From Streptacidiphilus jiangxiensis (lineage in GTDB: Bacteria > Actinomycetota > Actinomycetes > Streptomycetales > Streptomycetaceae), in assembly GCF_900109465.1 (NCBI RefSeq), contig NZ_FOAZ01000004.1, positions 186,001 to 250,000 on the forward strand: a stretch of 64,000 nucleotides of DNA, read 5' to 3'. The position numbers were made by a program, and so were the translations under genes. The notes beneath the pieces were generated by a model that was not told the origin of the DNA, made no database searches, and was given only the letters and a program-made list of their open reading frames with translations. Positions 24,518 to 31,910 of the stretch are shown here, in pieces (position 1 is the stretch's first letter; each line of letters starts with the position of its first letter).

Positions 24518-25699
24518 ATGGGGACACGGTCGCGCCTGGCCGCTGCCCGCTCGGTGACCGTCCTGCTGATGTCCCTCTGCGTCCTCTACGGCGTGGAGCC
24601 GCTGTTCTCCTCCGGGTTCAGCCGGTTGAACGCTGCCCAGTCCGGTGTCGCACTGGGGGGCATGGCGGCCTTCTTCGCAGCTCTGCTCCTCGCTGTTCGG
24701 CACGGCGGCCAGGCCGGTCCGAGATGGGGCAACAAGCCGTGGTCCCTGGTCTGCCTCGGCGTCATCGCTGTCGGCCTCTACCTGCAGTTCGGTCCGGCGC
24801 TGGTCGCACTGCCGGCCCTCTTCGGCGGAACCGCCGGGTTCGCCCTGAGCCGCTACCGGGCGGTGCCGGTCGTGCTCGGCACCCTGGCGAGCATCTATCT
24901 CGCGATCTCGCACCAGGGGCTCCCCGAGGCGCAGGTCGTGGATCTGATGGGACGTGCGGTGATCGAGATGTCGGTGATCTACGCCGTGGGGAAGATCGCC
25001 TTGCTGAGCCGCGAGATCGAACGCAATCGGGTGGAGTTGGCACGGCTGGCGGTGGTCGAGGAGCGTCTCCGGTTCTCTCGGGACCTGCACGACGTGCTCG
25101 GCCACAGCCTCTCGGTGATCTCCATCAAGGGCGAGGTCGCGGCGAGGCTGACCGACCGGGACCCGTGCACCGCGACCGAGGAGATGAACGCCGTGGTCGA
25201 GATCGCCCGGCGGTCTGCAGGGGAGATCCGCAGTCTCGTGCGCGGCTACCGCGGGCAGTCCCTGGACGCGGAGCTCGAAGGAGCGGTCAGTGTGCTGGAG
25301 GCGGCGGGAATCCGGAGCTCGGCGGATGCCGTACCGCGGGCGCTGCCGGCCCAGGTTCAGGAAGTCCTGAGCTGGGTGATTCGGGAGGGCGTGACCAACG
25401 TGCTCAGACACAGCCGGGCCACCCGGTGCGAGATCACCATGCGCGCCGTCGGCGGAGACCTCGTCCTGGACCTCGTCAACAACGGGATCCGAGCGGATCG
25501 GCAGGCCCAGGGGAGGGGGGCGGGCAGCGGTCTTGTCGGCCTTGCCGAACGACTGGCCGGTATCGACGGGAGGCTGTCCGGTGAGCGGATCTCCGAGGAC
25601 GAGTTCCGGCTGAGGGCCACGGCACCGCTCGTACGCGGCGGGACCCACGACCCGACCGGGGAGCCCTGGGGCCAGGCGGAGAAGGAGGGAGAATCGTGA
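24518..25699 (+). CDS. Sensor histidine kinase (NarL-partner type)
   Basis: 393 aa. About four to five hydrophobic helices fill the first 150 residues, followed by a HisKA_3 dimerisation motif, FSRDLHDVLGHSLSVI, with the phospho-accepting His near residue 190, and an ATPase domain with VIREGVTNVLRHSRA and GSGLVGLAERL. The stop overlaps the response-regulator start in a GTGA. The membrane sensor has no obvious extracellular domain, so it probably senses within the membrane, possibly the product or the cell-envelope state. ATG 24518 follows GGTGGGGGAA. Confidence 0.9.
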   Translation: MGTRSRLAAARSVTVLLMSLCVLYGVEPLFSSGFSRLNAAQSGVALGGMAAFFAALLLAVRHGGQAGPRWGNKPWSLVCLGVIAVGLYLQFGPALVALPALFGGTAGFALSRYRAVPVVLGTLASIYLAISHQGLPEAQVVDLMGRAVIEMSVIYAVGKIALLSREIERNRVELARLAVVEERLRFSRDLHDVLGHSLSVISIKGEVAARLTDRDPCTATEEMNAVVEIARRSAGEIRSLVRGYRGQSLDAELEGAVSVLEAAGIRSSADAVPRALPAQVQEVLSWVIREGVTNVLRHSRATRCEITMRAVGGDLVLDLVNNGIRADRQAQGRGAGSGLVGLAERLAGIDGRLSGERISEDEFRLRATAPLVRGGTHDPTGEPWGQAEKEGES

Positions 25700-26301
25700 T
25701 CCGGGTTCTGATCGCGGAGGACCAGGAGCTTGTTCGCACCGCACTTGCGAGACTCGTCTCACTGGAGGACGACATCACCGTGGTGGCCGAGGCCGCCGAC
25801 GGTGAGGAGACGATGGTGCTTGCGACACAGGTCGCTTGCGATGTGGCGGTGCTCGACATCGACATGCCGGGCATGGACGGTCTGATCACCGCGGAGAAGC
25901 TCCGCGTCGCCCACCCGGAGATCTCGGTGCTCCTGCTGACCAGCCATGGGCGCCCTGGCTATCTGAGACGCGGGGTCCAGGCGGGGGCCCGGGGATTCGT
26001 CACCAAGAACATCTCCGGCAGCCGGCTCGCCGACGTCATCCGAGAGGTCCACGCAGGTGGGCGGTACCTTGATCCCGAGATTGCCGCCGACGCCATGTTC
26101 ATCGGCGAATGCCCGCTGGGACCAAGGGAGTTGGAGATCCTTCGGCTTGCCGAGGACGGTCGGCCGCTCGCGAGCATCGCGCACGACCTGGCGCTGAGCG
26201 AGGGGACCGTCCGCAACTACATGTCGGCGGCCGTCACCAAGCTAGGGGTCGGCAACAGGGCCGGCGCCGTCCGATACGCCCAGAGCATGGGCTGGCTGTA
26301 A
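25696..26301 (+). CDS. NarL/LuxR-type response regulator
   Basis: 201 aa. The receiver domain has the acidic pair EDQ near residue 8, the phospho-acceptor Asp54 in AVLDIDMPGMDG and the conserved Lys in FVTKN. The C-terminal LuxR helix-turn-helix reads LGPRELEILRLAEDGRPLASIAHDLALSEGTVRNYMSAAVTKLG. It partners the kinase that overlaps it, and candidate targets are its own operon and the duplicated elements before the precursors. Confidence 0.92.
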   Translation: MIRVLIAEDQELVRTALARLVSLEDDITVVAEAADGEETMVLATQVACDVAVLDIDMPGMDGLITAEKLRVAHPEISVLLLTSHGRPGYLRRGVQAGARGFVTKNISGSRLADVIREVHAGGRYLDPEIAADAMFIGECPLGPRELEILRLAEDGRPLASIAHDLALSEGTVRNYMSAAVTKLGVGNRAGAVRYAQSMGWL

Positions 26302-26326
26302 ATACCACCAGAATGGGAGAGGCACG

Positions 26327-26506
26327 ATGAGTCTGTTCCGGAAGAAGGACGAGAACAAGGACGACTCCGGCCACGAGCCGCTGGAGAAGGTCATCGGCTA
26401 CAAGGGCGACAAGGGCAAGAAGAAGTCCGAGGACAAGGACGACGCCGCCGCTCGCAAGGACAAGATCAAGCGCATCTCGGGCGGCTTCGGCGCCAACGCG
26501 AGCTGA
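26327..26506 (+). CDS. Small highly charged protein with a Gly-rich tail
   Basis: 59 residues, starting MSLFRKKDENKDD. Lys and Asp/Glu make up about half of it, ending in a different segment, RISGGFGANAS. GGGAGAGG lies at good spacing before ATG 26327, 25 nt after the response regulator, and a strong terminator follows at once, so it looks like a real last gene of the operon. It is unlike the three Ser/Cys-rich precursors and has no Cys. I do not recognise a family. It might be a further peptide precursor (core in the C-terminal tail), an immunity peptide or a small regulator; none of these is shown. Confidence 0.65.
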   Translation: MSLFRKKDENKDDSGHEPLEKVIGYKGDKGKKKSEDKDDAAARKDKIKRISGGFGANAS

Positions 26507-26514
26507 TACACAAG

Positions 26515-26564
26515 AGTCCCGGTGGCGTGGAAGTCGCATCGACTTCCACGCCACCGGGACTTTT
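26515..26564. terminator. Strong bidirectional terminator
   Basis: Twenty-two perfectly paired bases (26515-26536 with 26540-26561) followed by TTTT. It lies between the convergent 59-aa gene and the orphan LuxR regulator and can serve both strands. It is the clearest intrinsic terminator in the window. Confidence 0.92.
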
Positions 26565-26578
26565 GCTCGGGAGTGCCG

Positions 26579-27226
26579 TTACCTCATTTCCATGGCGAGC
26601 GAGGAAAGCCCTAATTCATAGGCGGCGGCGACCGCCTGCGCCCGGCTGCGTACCGAGAGTTTCTGCAGAATGTGATGCACGTGCGATCTGACCGTGGATC
26701 CGGAGATGAAAAGGCGATCGGCCACCTCGGAATTTGAAAGGCCTCTCGCCAGCAGACCGAGGACATCAGTCTCCCGCTCGGTCAGTTGCGTGATCGAGGC
26801 ACCGACCCGGGAAGCGGACGAGTTCTGCATGACGGAATCGATGTGCCGGGAGACCGTGAGGGGTATCAGGACGGCATCTCCGGCTGCGACCACCCGAATC
26901 GTCTGGATGAGCTCCCCGGGCGTCACGCTCGGCGTGAGCACGGCCCGCGCGTTGAGTGTCAGCACGTCAGAGGGGCTGAGCTCTACTCCGATGTCCGCGA
27001 GGGTCACCACCTTGGCAGCCGTCGCCATCTCTCGGTGGGCCGCGATGTCGATCTCCGACAGCGACACGACGGCCACATCCGGACGTGTGTCCCTCATTTT
27101 CTGGACCGTCTCGCCGGCGCTCGAGGACTGGCCGATCACCTCGAAATCCTCCTGCGCCGCCAGCAGTGCGCCCAGTCCCGCACCGGAGAGCGGGTCGTCG
27201 GAACAGACGGAGATGGTTATCCTCAA
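26579..27226 (-). CDS. Orphan LuxR regulator with degenerate receiver
   Basis: 215 aa. The C-terminal LuxR helix-turn-helix is clear: LTERETDVLGLLARGLSNSEVADRLFISGSTVRSHVHHILQKL. The N-terminal domain aligns with NarL receivers (SDDPLSGAGL near residue 9), but the phospho-acceptor Asp is Ser55 (VAVVSLSEID) and the conserved Lys is replaced by Thr. It is therefore probably not controlled by ordinary phosphorylation and may bind a ligand or act constitutively, like other atypical receivers of antibiotic clusters. The start is TTG 27226 with GGGGGAAA upstream. It is a likely pathway-specific regulator of the RiPP genes. Confidence 0.85.
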   Translation of the reverse strand: MRITISVCSDDPLSGAGLGALLAAQEDFEVIGQSSSAGETVQKMRDTRPDVAVVSLSEIDIAAHREMATAAKVVTLADIGVELSPSDVLTLNARAVLTPSVTPGELIQTIRVVAAGDAVLIPLTVSRHIDSVMQNSSASRVGASITQLTERETDVLGLLARGLSNSEVADRLFISGSTVRSHVHHILQKLSVRSRAQAVAAAYELGLSSLAMEMR

Positions 27227-27564
27227 GGTTTTTCCCCCAGATTGCTTGAGACCGGCGCCTATCCTGTTCTTGTATCAGATCATGCATCATCGATGTGCAC
27301 AGATCAAGAACTGGACGGTTGCTTGAGCATCATTTGAGACTCAAGGGTCCAGGGTTGCAAGATGCTGGACAAACAGGACATAGCGTCCATGAATCGGATG
27401 GGCCGACTCCACTTCTTCTGTATTGTTGAATACTGTCCCAACGAATTCATTCGGAAAGTCGGCGGATTCCAATTCGCTCCGGACTGAAATGCAGGTGTCC
27501 CGGCCGTTGGCCTGTCGGTCGGCAGCTCCTCAACGAAAGGCTGAGTGCACGGGCGTCGCGTAGG
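27227..27564. promoter_or_regulatory. Regulatory region between LuxR gene and precursor 2
   Basis: Lower in GC than its surroundings and without a gene. It holds the ribosome site and presumably the promoter of the reverse-strand LuxR gene. TTGAG motifs recur (27246, 27323) and one forms a perfect palindrome, TTGAG-A-CTCAA (27334-27344). These are candidate sites for the LuxR regulator; no such motif was noticed before precursor 1. Confidence 0.4.
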
Positions 27565-27667
27565 CCATCCGCTGCTCCCGAAGATCGATCGGATGCCAGA
27601 AGACGGCCGGCGTGCAGTTTGGCAAGCTTTTCGGCAGAGAGCGATTCGTCTGGGAGGAGGGAACGAA
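27565..27667 (+). promoter_or_regulatory. Duplicated upstream element, copy 2 (precursor 2)
   Basis: Matches 9553-9654 upstream of precursor 1 with one indel. The TTGACA-like hexamer is TTGGCA here (27619-27624), and the ten-base inverted repeat of copy 1 is lost. GCGATTCGTC and the ATCGATCGGATG block are kept. A GGGAGGAGGGAA ribosome site follows. Conservation in non-coding sequence points to a shared promoter and regulator site. Confidence 0.7.
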
Positions 27668-27811
27668 ATGGAAACGACTGAGCTCATGGTCGAGGACCTG
27701 ACCATCGAGGAGCTGAACGACGTGACCGCGGCTGACAGCTGCGCCGGCTGCGCGTCCAGCGTCAGCACGCCGGTCAGCAGCGCGGCCTGCGTCGGCACCG
27801 CCAGCTTCTGA
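27668..27811 (+). CDS. RiPP precursor peptide 2
   Basis: 47 aa. The leader (about 23 residues) keeps the VEDLTIEELNDV motif of precursor 1. The 24-residue core shares ASSVSTPVSS with core 1 at identical positions, while positions 5, 18, 21 and 23 change among Ser, Thr and Cys, and the last residue is Phe instead of Leu. The junction reads TAAD before Ser, which is not a double glycine, so cleavage may need a different site or be less efficient. ATG 27668 has a strong ribosome site. It is followed 34 nt later by precursor 3. Confidence 0.88.
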   Translation: METTELMVEDLTIEELNDVTAADSCAGCASSVSTPVSSAACVGTASF

Positions 27812-27845
27812 TCCACACCGGGCACATGCCAAGGGAGGGGACGTC

Positions 27846-28010
27846 ATGTCCAACGAGAACCAGATCACCGGCGACGCGCAGGTCCTGACGGTTGAGGACC
27901 TGGGCATCGAGGAGCTGGACGAGGTCGCGGGCGCGGGCTCGTTCAGCTGTGTCGGCACGGCCAGCACCCCGGCGAGCCTCGGCAGCGCCGCCTGCTGGAG
28001 CAGCCTCTAG
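27846..28010 (+). CDS. RiPP precursor peptide 3 (divergent)
   Basis: 54 aa. The leader (about 30 residues) has LTVEDLGIEELDEV followed by AGAG. The 24-residue core keeps STP at core positions 10-12 and Ser14 but otherwise differs, with Cys at 5 and 20 and Trp at 21. AAGGGAGGGG precedes ATG 27846. It is probably cotranscribed with precursor 2 and ends just before a strong terminator. The cluster enzymes must accept both core types if all three are processed. Confidence 0.85.
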   Translation: MSNENQITGDAQVLTVEDLGIEELDEVAGAGSFSCVGTASTPASLGSAACWSSL

Positions 28011-28020
28011 GCTGACGACT

Positions 28021-28051
28021 GAAGGGGCCCCTCTGTCAGAGGGGCCCCTTC
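28021..28051 (+). terminator. Perfect palindromic terminator after the precursors
   Basis: A 31-base palindrome with fifteen-base arms around a single T, ten bases after the stop of precursor 3. A real hairpin would open the innermost pairs to form a loop. It marks the likely right end of the RiPP cluster. Confidence 0.85.
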
Positions 28052-28324
28052 GGGCTTCCGTCGGGCTGTCGGCTCGCTCCTCGGTCAGAGTGTGGGCTCG
28101 AACGTGGGCCCTGAACCGTCTGGGCCCTGTCCCGGGTGTGCCCAGCGACCGCGCCGACGAGTGCGCGCCGCGCAGCCGGTTGGCCACCTGTCGGAGCGCG
28201 AGCTCGGGGCGGCGAAGCTCGGCTGGTCGCGCGCCACACGGAACTCGGTGTCATCGCGTCCTTCTCCCGCGGCGGAGCCGCAAGTCGGCAGAGCCCCGCG
28301 CCCCTGGATGGTGCAGGGGCAGCC
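28052..28324. other. Non-coding gap between RiPP cluster and ptsH
   Basis: No gene recognised. The last part (28297-28318) reads CCCCGCGCCCCT then ATGGTGCA, which matches the right end of the long inverted-repeat family seen at 37.3, 43.9, 54.1 and 61.3 kb; the left arm is missing. This could be a decayed copy at the junction of the accessory cluster with the conserved core. Confidence 0.5.
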
Positions 28325-28603
28325 TCAGGCGGCGGGCAGCTCGTCGAGGCCCTCGCCGACCAGCTTCGCGAGGCGGTCCAGTGCCGCGTCCGCGTCCGCC
28401 GCGTCGGAGGCGAGGACGACCTCCTCGCCGGCCTGGGCGCCCAGTCCCAGCAGGGCGAGCATGGACGCGGCGTTGACCGGGTCGCCGCCGTTCTTGGAGA
28501 TGGTCACCGGCACGCCCACCGCACCGGCGGCGCGGACGAAGATCGAGGCGGGACGGGCGTGCAGGCCCTCCGGCCAGCCGATGGTGACGCGGCGCTCAGC
28601 CAT
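28325..28603 (-). CDS. ptsH: Phosphocarrier protein HPr
   Basis: 92-residue HPr of the sugar phosphotransferase system. The active-site His lies in GLHARPAS (near residue 16) and the Ser-46-like region is NAASMLALLGLGA. It takes phosphate from enzyme I and passes it to sugar-specific IIA proteins in the cytoplasm. In Streptomyces, ptsH belongs to the DasR regulon for N-acetylglucosamine uptake, and a DasR-type site lies upstream (28688-28703). It is single, without ptsI beside it. Confidence 0.95.
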   Translation of the reverse strand: MAERRVTIGWPEGLHARPASIFVRAAGAVGVPVTISKNGGDPVNAASMLALLGLGAQAGEEVVLASDAADADAALDRLAKLVGEGLDELPAA

Positions 28604-28687
28604 GGTGCGTGCCTTTCGCGTGGTGCAGGAAACTCGGACAACTCAGGATATTCGGAACATTCGGCTCCACGGTGGAACCTCGTCCCA

Positions 28688-28703
28688 TGTTGTCTAGACC
28701 ATT
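28688..28703. promoter_or_regulatory. DasR-type (dre) operator upstream of ptsH
   Basis: TGTTGTCTAGACCATT matches the published dre consensus ACTGGTCTAGACCAGT at 12 of 16 positions, with the central GTCTAGACCA intact. It is 85 nt upstream of the ptsH start. DasR, with glucosamine-6-phosphate as its effector, controls PTS genes in S. coelicolor. Confidence 0.75.
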
Positions 28704-28852
28704 CTGGCACGCCTCCCGCTGGAGCGGACCGTCCTGCTCCGGATCGGGACCTATTCGGGCCCAACGTCCCGCCCGGTCCCACCGGAAAAGTCGCCCACGA
28801 CCGCTTCTGCGTCGCACCGTACCCGTGCCGGTTCCGCGGTTAACCTGAGCGA

Positions 28853-31800
28853 GTGAGCGAGAGCCGCGAGAGCTACCCGGCCCACTGGGAGGCCGACATC
28901 GTGCTGCGAGACGGCGGCACGGCCCGGATCCGCCCGATCGTCCCGGACGACGCGGACCGGCTCGTCGCCTTCTACCAGCTGGTGTCGGACCAGTCGAAGT
29001 ACTACCGCTTCTTCGCTCCCTACCCGCGGCTGTCCGCCAAGGACGTCCGGCACTTCACCCACCACGACTTCGTCGACCGGGTCGGCCTGGCCGCGCTCGT
29101 CAACGACCAGTTCATCGCGACCGTCCGCTACGACCGCATCGACGAGACCGGCCGGCCGTCCGGCACCGGCACCGAGGCGGAGGTCGCGTTCCTGGTGCAG
29201 GACGCGCACCAGGGCCGCGGTGTCGCCTCCGCGCTGCTGGAGCACATCGCCGCGACCGCGCGCGAGCGCGGCATCCGCCGCTTCGTCGCCGAGGTGCTGC
29301 CGGAGAACCGCAAGATGGCCAAGGTCTTCACCGAGGCCGGCTACACCCAGCAGCGCAGCTTCACCGACGGCGTGCTCCATTTCGAGCTCGACCTGGCGCC
29401 GACCGAGGAGTCCCTCGCGGTCATGCGCGCCCGCGAGCACCGCGCCGAGGCGCGGTCGATGCAGCGCCTGCTCGCACCCCGCTCCGTCGCGGTGATCGGC
29501 GCCGGACGCAACCCCGTGGGCGTCGGCCGTACGCTGCTGCGCAACCTGCTGGCGGGCGGCTTCACCGGCCCGCTCTACGCGATCAACCGTGCCGCCGCCG
29601 ACCCGACCGCAGAGCTCGGTGAGCTCGACGGCGTGCCCGTCCACGCCTCGATCGCCGACGTCGCGGAACCGGTCGATCTCGCCGTCGTCGCCGTCCCCGC
29701 CGAGCAGGTGCCGGACGTCGTCGCGGACTGCGGTGCGGCGGGCGTGCGCGGGCTGGTCGTGATCACCGCCGGGTACGCCGAGACGGGCCTCGACGGCCGT
29801 GCCCGCCAGCGTGAGCTGGTCCGTCAGGCACGCGCGGCGGGCATGCGCGTGCTCGGCCCGAACGCGTTCGGGTTGATCAACACCGATCCCGCCGTGCGGC
29901 TCGACGCCTCCCTCTCGCCGCAGCTGCCCCGGCGCGGGCCGCTCGGCATCTTCACCCAGTCCGGTGCGATCGGCGCCGCGCTGCTGGAGGCCGCGCACCG
30001 ACGCGGCCTCGGCATCTCCTCGTTCGCCTCGGCCGGCAACCGGGCCGACGTCTCCGGCAACGACCTGCTCCAGTTCTTCGAGGAGGACGAGGCCACCGGC
30101 GTCGCACTGCTCTACCTGGAGTCCTTCGGCAACCCCCGCAAGTTCAGCCGCCTGGCGCGGCGGGTGGCCGCGCGCAAGCCGCTCGTCGTGGTCAAGGGCG
30201 GCCGTGACACCCGCAGCATCCCCGCCGGGCACGCGGCGGCGATCCGTCGCATCGCCGACTCCACCGTCGACACCCTCTTCCAGCAGGCGGGCGTCATCCG
30301 CGTGGACACCATCACCGAGCTGTACGACGCGGCCGACCTGCTCGCCCACCAGCCGCTGCCCGCGGGCCCGCGTCTGGCCATCGTCGGCAACTCCGACTCC
30401 GTCGGCCTGCTCACCCACGACGCGGCGCTCGGCGCCGGGCTGCAGCCGCTGCTCCCGCACGACCTCACCACCAGCGCCACCCCGGACGACTTCCGCCGCG
30501 GCCTGCGTGCCGCGATCGACCGCCCCGACAGCGACGCGGTCGTCGCCGTCGTCATCCCCCCGATCGGCGCAGGCGGCTTTCCCAGCTTCCCGGGCTCCGG
30601 GCTGATCAGCCGCACCAACCTCCCGCCGGTTGCGGAACGCCTCCCCCTCCTCGACCTCGCCCCTCTCGCCGCCGCCCTCCGCGACAGCGCGGCGCGCGCC
30701 CGTGACGCGGGCAAGCCCATGGTCGTCGTCCACCTCGCCATGCCGGAACTGGTGGACCTGATCAGCGAGCCCCCAGCAGAGCCGACCACGCCCGCCCCCG
30801 CTCCGGGCTCCACGCCGGGTGTCGCGCCCGGGCAGGCGGCTGCCTTGGTGCCCGCTGGCTCCGCGCCGGGTGCCGCGCCCGCGCAGGCCGCTGCCTCGGT
30901 GTCTGGTGGTTCGGTGCCCGCTGGCTCCGCGCCGGGTGTCGCGCCCGGGCAGGCGGCTGCCTCGGTGCCCGCTGGCTCTGCGCCGGGTGTCGCGCCCGGG
31001 CAGGCGGCTGCATCGGTGCCAGCTGGCTCCGCGCCGGGTGCCGCGCCCGCGCAGGCCGCTGCCTCCGGTGGGGCGGGCGTGCCCACGGTCGGTGGCCCAG
31101 CGCCCTCGGCCGCGCCGGGAGTGCGGGGCGCGCCCGCGGTCACTGCCGCCGAGCCCGTGCCAGGCGGCTCCGCCGCCTCCGGCGGGCCGGGGGAGGGGAA
31201 CGAGCCCCCGGCCCAGCCGCGGGCCGGGAGGGTGCCCGGGTATCCGCGCCCCGAGCGGGCGGTGCGGGCGCTCGCGCATGCCGCGCGGTACGCGCAGTGG
31301 CGGGTGTGGAGTGCCGAGCCGCGGGCGTTCCCGGAGTTCGACGACGTCGCCGAGCAGCGGGCGCGCGCGATCGTCGCCGAGGCGCTCGGGGGCAGCAAGG
31401 AGGCGGTGCTCGACGCGGCGACCGCCGCCCGGCTGCTGGCCTGCTACGGAGTCCGGGTCGAGAGCGGCGATCCCGGCCCGAAGGAACCCGGCGCCGTCGA
31501 CACGACCGTCTCCGCCAGCGTCGATCCGGCGGTCGGCGCGATCCTCGCCTTCGGGCTCGCGGGCGTCGCCTCCGAGCTCCTCGGGGACGTCGCACACCGG
31601 CTCGTTCCGGCCACCGCGGCGGAGTCCGCCGGGCTGATCCGGGAGATCAAGGCCGCACCGCTGCTCTTCGGCTGGCACGGCTCGGAGCCGGTCGACACCG
31701 ACGCGCTGGAGCTGCTCCTGCTGCGCGTCTCGCAGCTCGTGGACGACCTGCCCGAGGTGGCCTCGCTCACGTTGGAGCCTGTTCGGGTGGGGCGGAAGGG

Positions 31801-31879
31801 CCTGACGGTGCTGGGAGCGGAAGTCCGGCTGGCCCGGTTGCCCGCCCGGACCGACCTCGGACCGCGCGCGCTGGCATGA
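28853..31879 (+). CDS. GNAT acetyltransferase/acyl-CoA ligase fusion, incomplete ATP-grasp
   Basis: 1008 aa. The order is an N-terminal GNAT domain (acetyl-CoA loop QDAHQGRGVASALL near 122), then CoA-binding and succinyl-CoA-ligase-like domains of the ADP-forming acyl-CoA synthetase family (SVAVIGAGRNPVGVG near 209, ITAGYAETG, FTQSGAIGAALLEAA, EDEATGVALLYLES), then a C-terminal piece of ATP-grasp. Such proteins are protein lysine acetyltransferases in actinobacteria. Residues about 640-790 are a low-complexity linker of Pro/Ala/Gly repeats. After LLACYGVRVESGDPG the sequence jumps to VDTTVSASVDPAVG, so the ATP-binding middle of the ATP-grasp domain seems missing, by comparison with the family from memory. 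Acetyltransferase activity may remain; ligase activity is doubtful. Confidence 0.85.
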   Translation: MSESRESYPAHWEADIVLRDGGTARIRPIVPDDADRLVAFYQLVSDQSKYYRFFAPYPRLSAKDVRHFTHHDFVDRVGLAALVNDQFIATVRYDRIDETGRPSGTGTEAEVAFLVQDAHQGRGVASALLEHIAATARERGIRRFVAEVLPENRKMAKVFTEAGYTQQRSFTDGVLHFELDLAPTEESLAVMRAREHRAEARSMQRLLAPRSVAVIGAGRNPVGVGRTLLRNLLAGGFTGPLYAINRAAADPTAELGELDGVPVHASIADVAEPVDLAVVAVPAEQVPDVVADCGAAGVRGLVVITAGYAETGLDGRARQRELVRQARAAGMRVLGPNAFGLINTDPAVRLDASLSPQLPRRGPLGIFTQSGAIGAALLEAAHRRGLGISSFASAGNRADVSGNDLLQFFEEDEATGVALLYLESFGNPRKFSRLARRVAARKPLVVVKGGRDTRSIPAGHAAAIRRIADSTVDTLFQQAGVIRVDTITELYDAADLLAHQPLPAGPRLAIVGNSDSVGLLTHDAALGAGLQPLLPHDLTTSATPDDFRRGLRAAIDRPDSDAVVAVVIPPIGAGGFPSFPGSGLISRTNLPPVAERLPLLDLAPLAAALRDSAARARDAGKPMVVVHLAMPELVDLISEPPAEPTTPAPAPGSTPGVAPGQAAALVPAGSAPGAAPAQAAASVSGGSVPAGSAPGVAPGQAAASVPAGSAPGVAPGQAAASVPAGSAPGAAPAQAAASGGAGVPTVGGPAPSAAPGVRGAPAVTAAEPVPGGSAASGGPGEGNEPPAQPRAGRVPGYPRPERAVRALAHAARYAQWRVWSAEPRAFPEFDDVAEQRARAIVAEALGGSKEAVLDAATAARLLACYGVRVESGDPGPKEPGAVDTTVSASVDPAVGAILAFGLAGVASELLGDVAHRLVPATAAESAGLIREIKAAPLLFGWHGSEPVDTDALELLLLRVSQLVDDLPEVASLTLEPVRVGRKGLTVLGAEVRLARLPARTDLGPRALA
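30790..31075 (+). repeat. In-frame tandem repeats in the acyltransferase linker
   Basis: Five imperfect units of mostly 60 bp, one longer, encode Ala-Gly-Ser-Ala-Pro-Gly and Gln-Ala-Ala-Ala stretches, keeping the frame. They lie between the catalytic domains and probably form a flexible linker. Such repeats expand and contract easily, so length may vary between strains. Confidence 0.75.
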
Positions 31880-31910
31880 GCCGGGCCCGGCTCGTGCCAG
31901 GATGGTAGGT

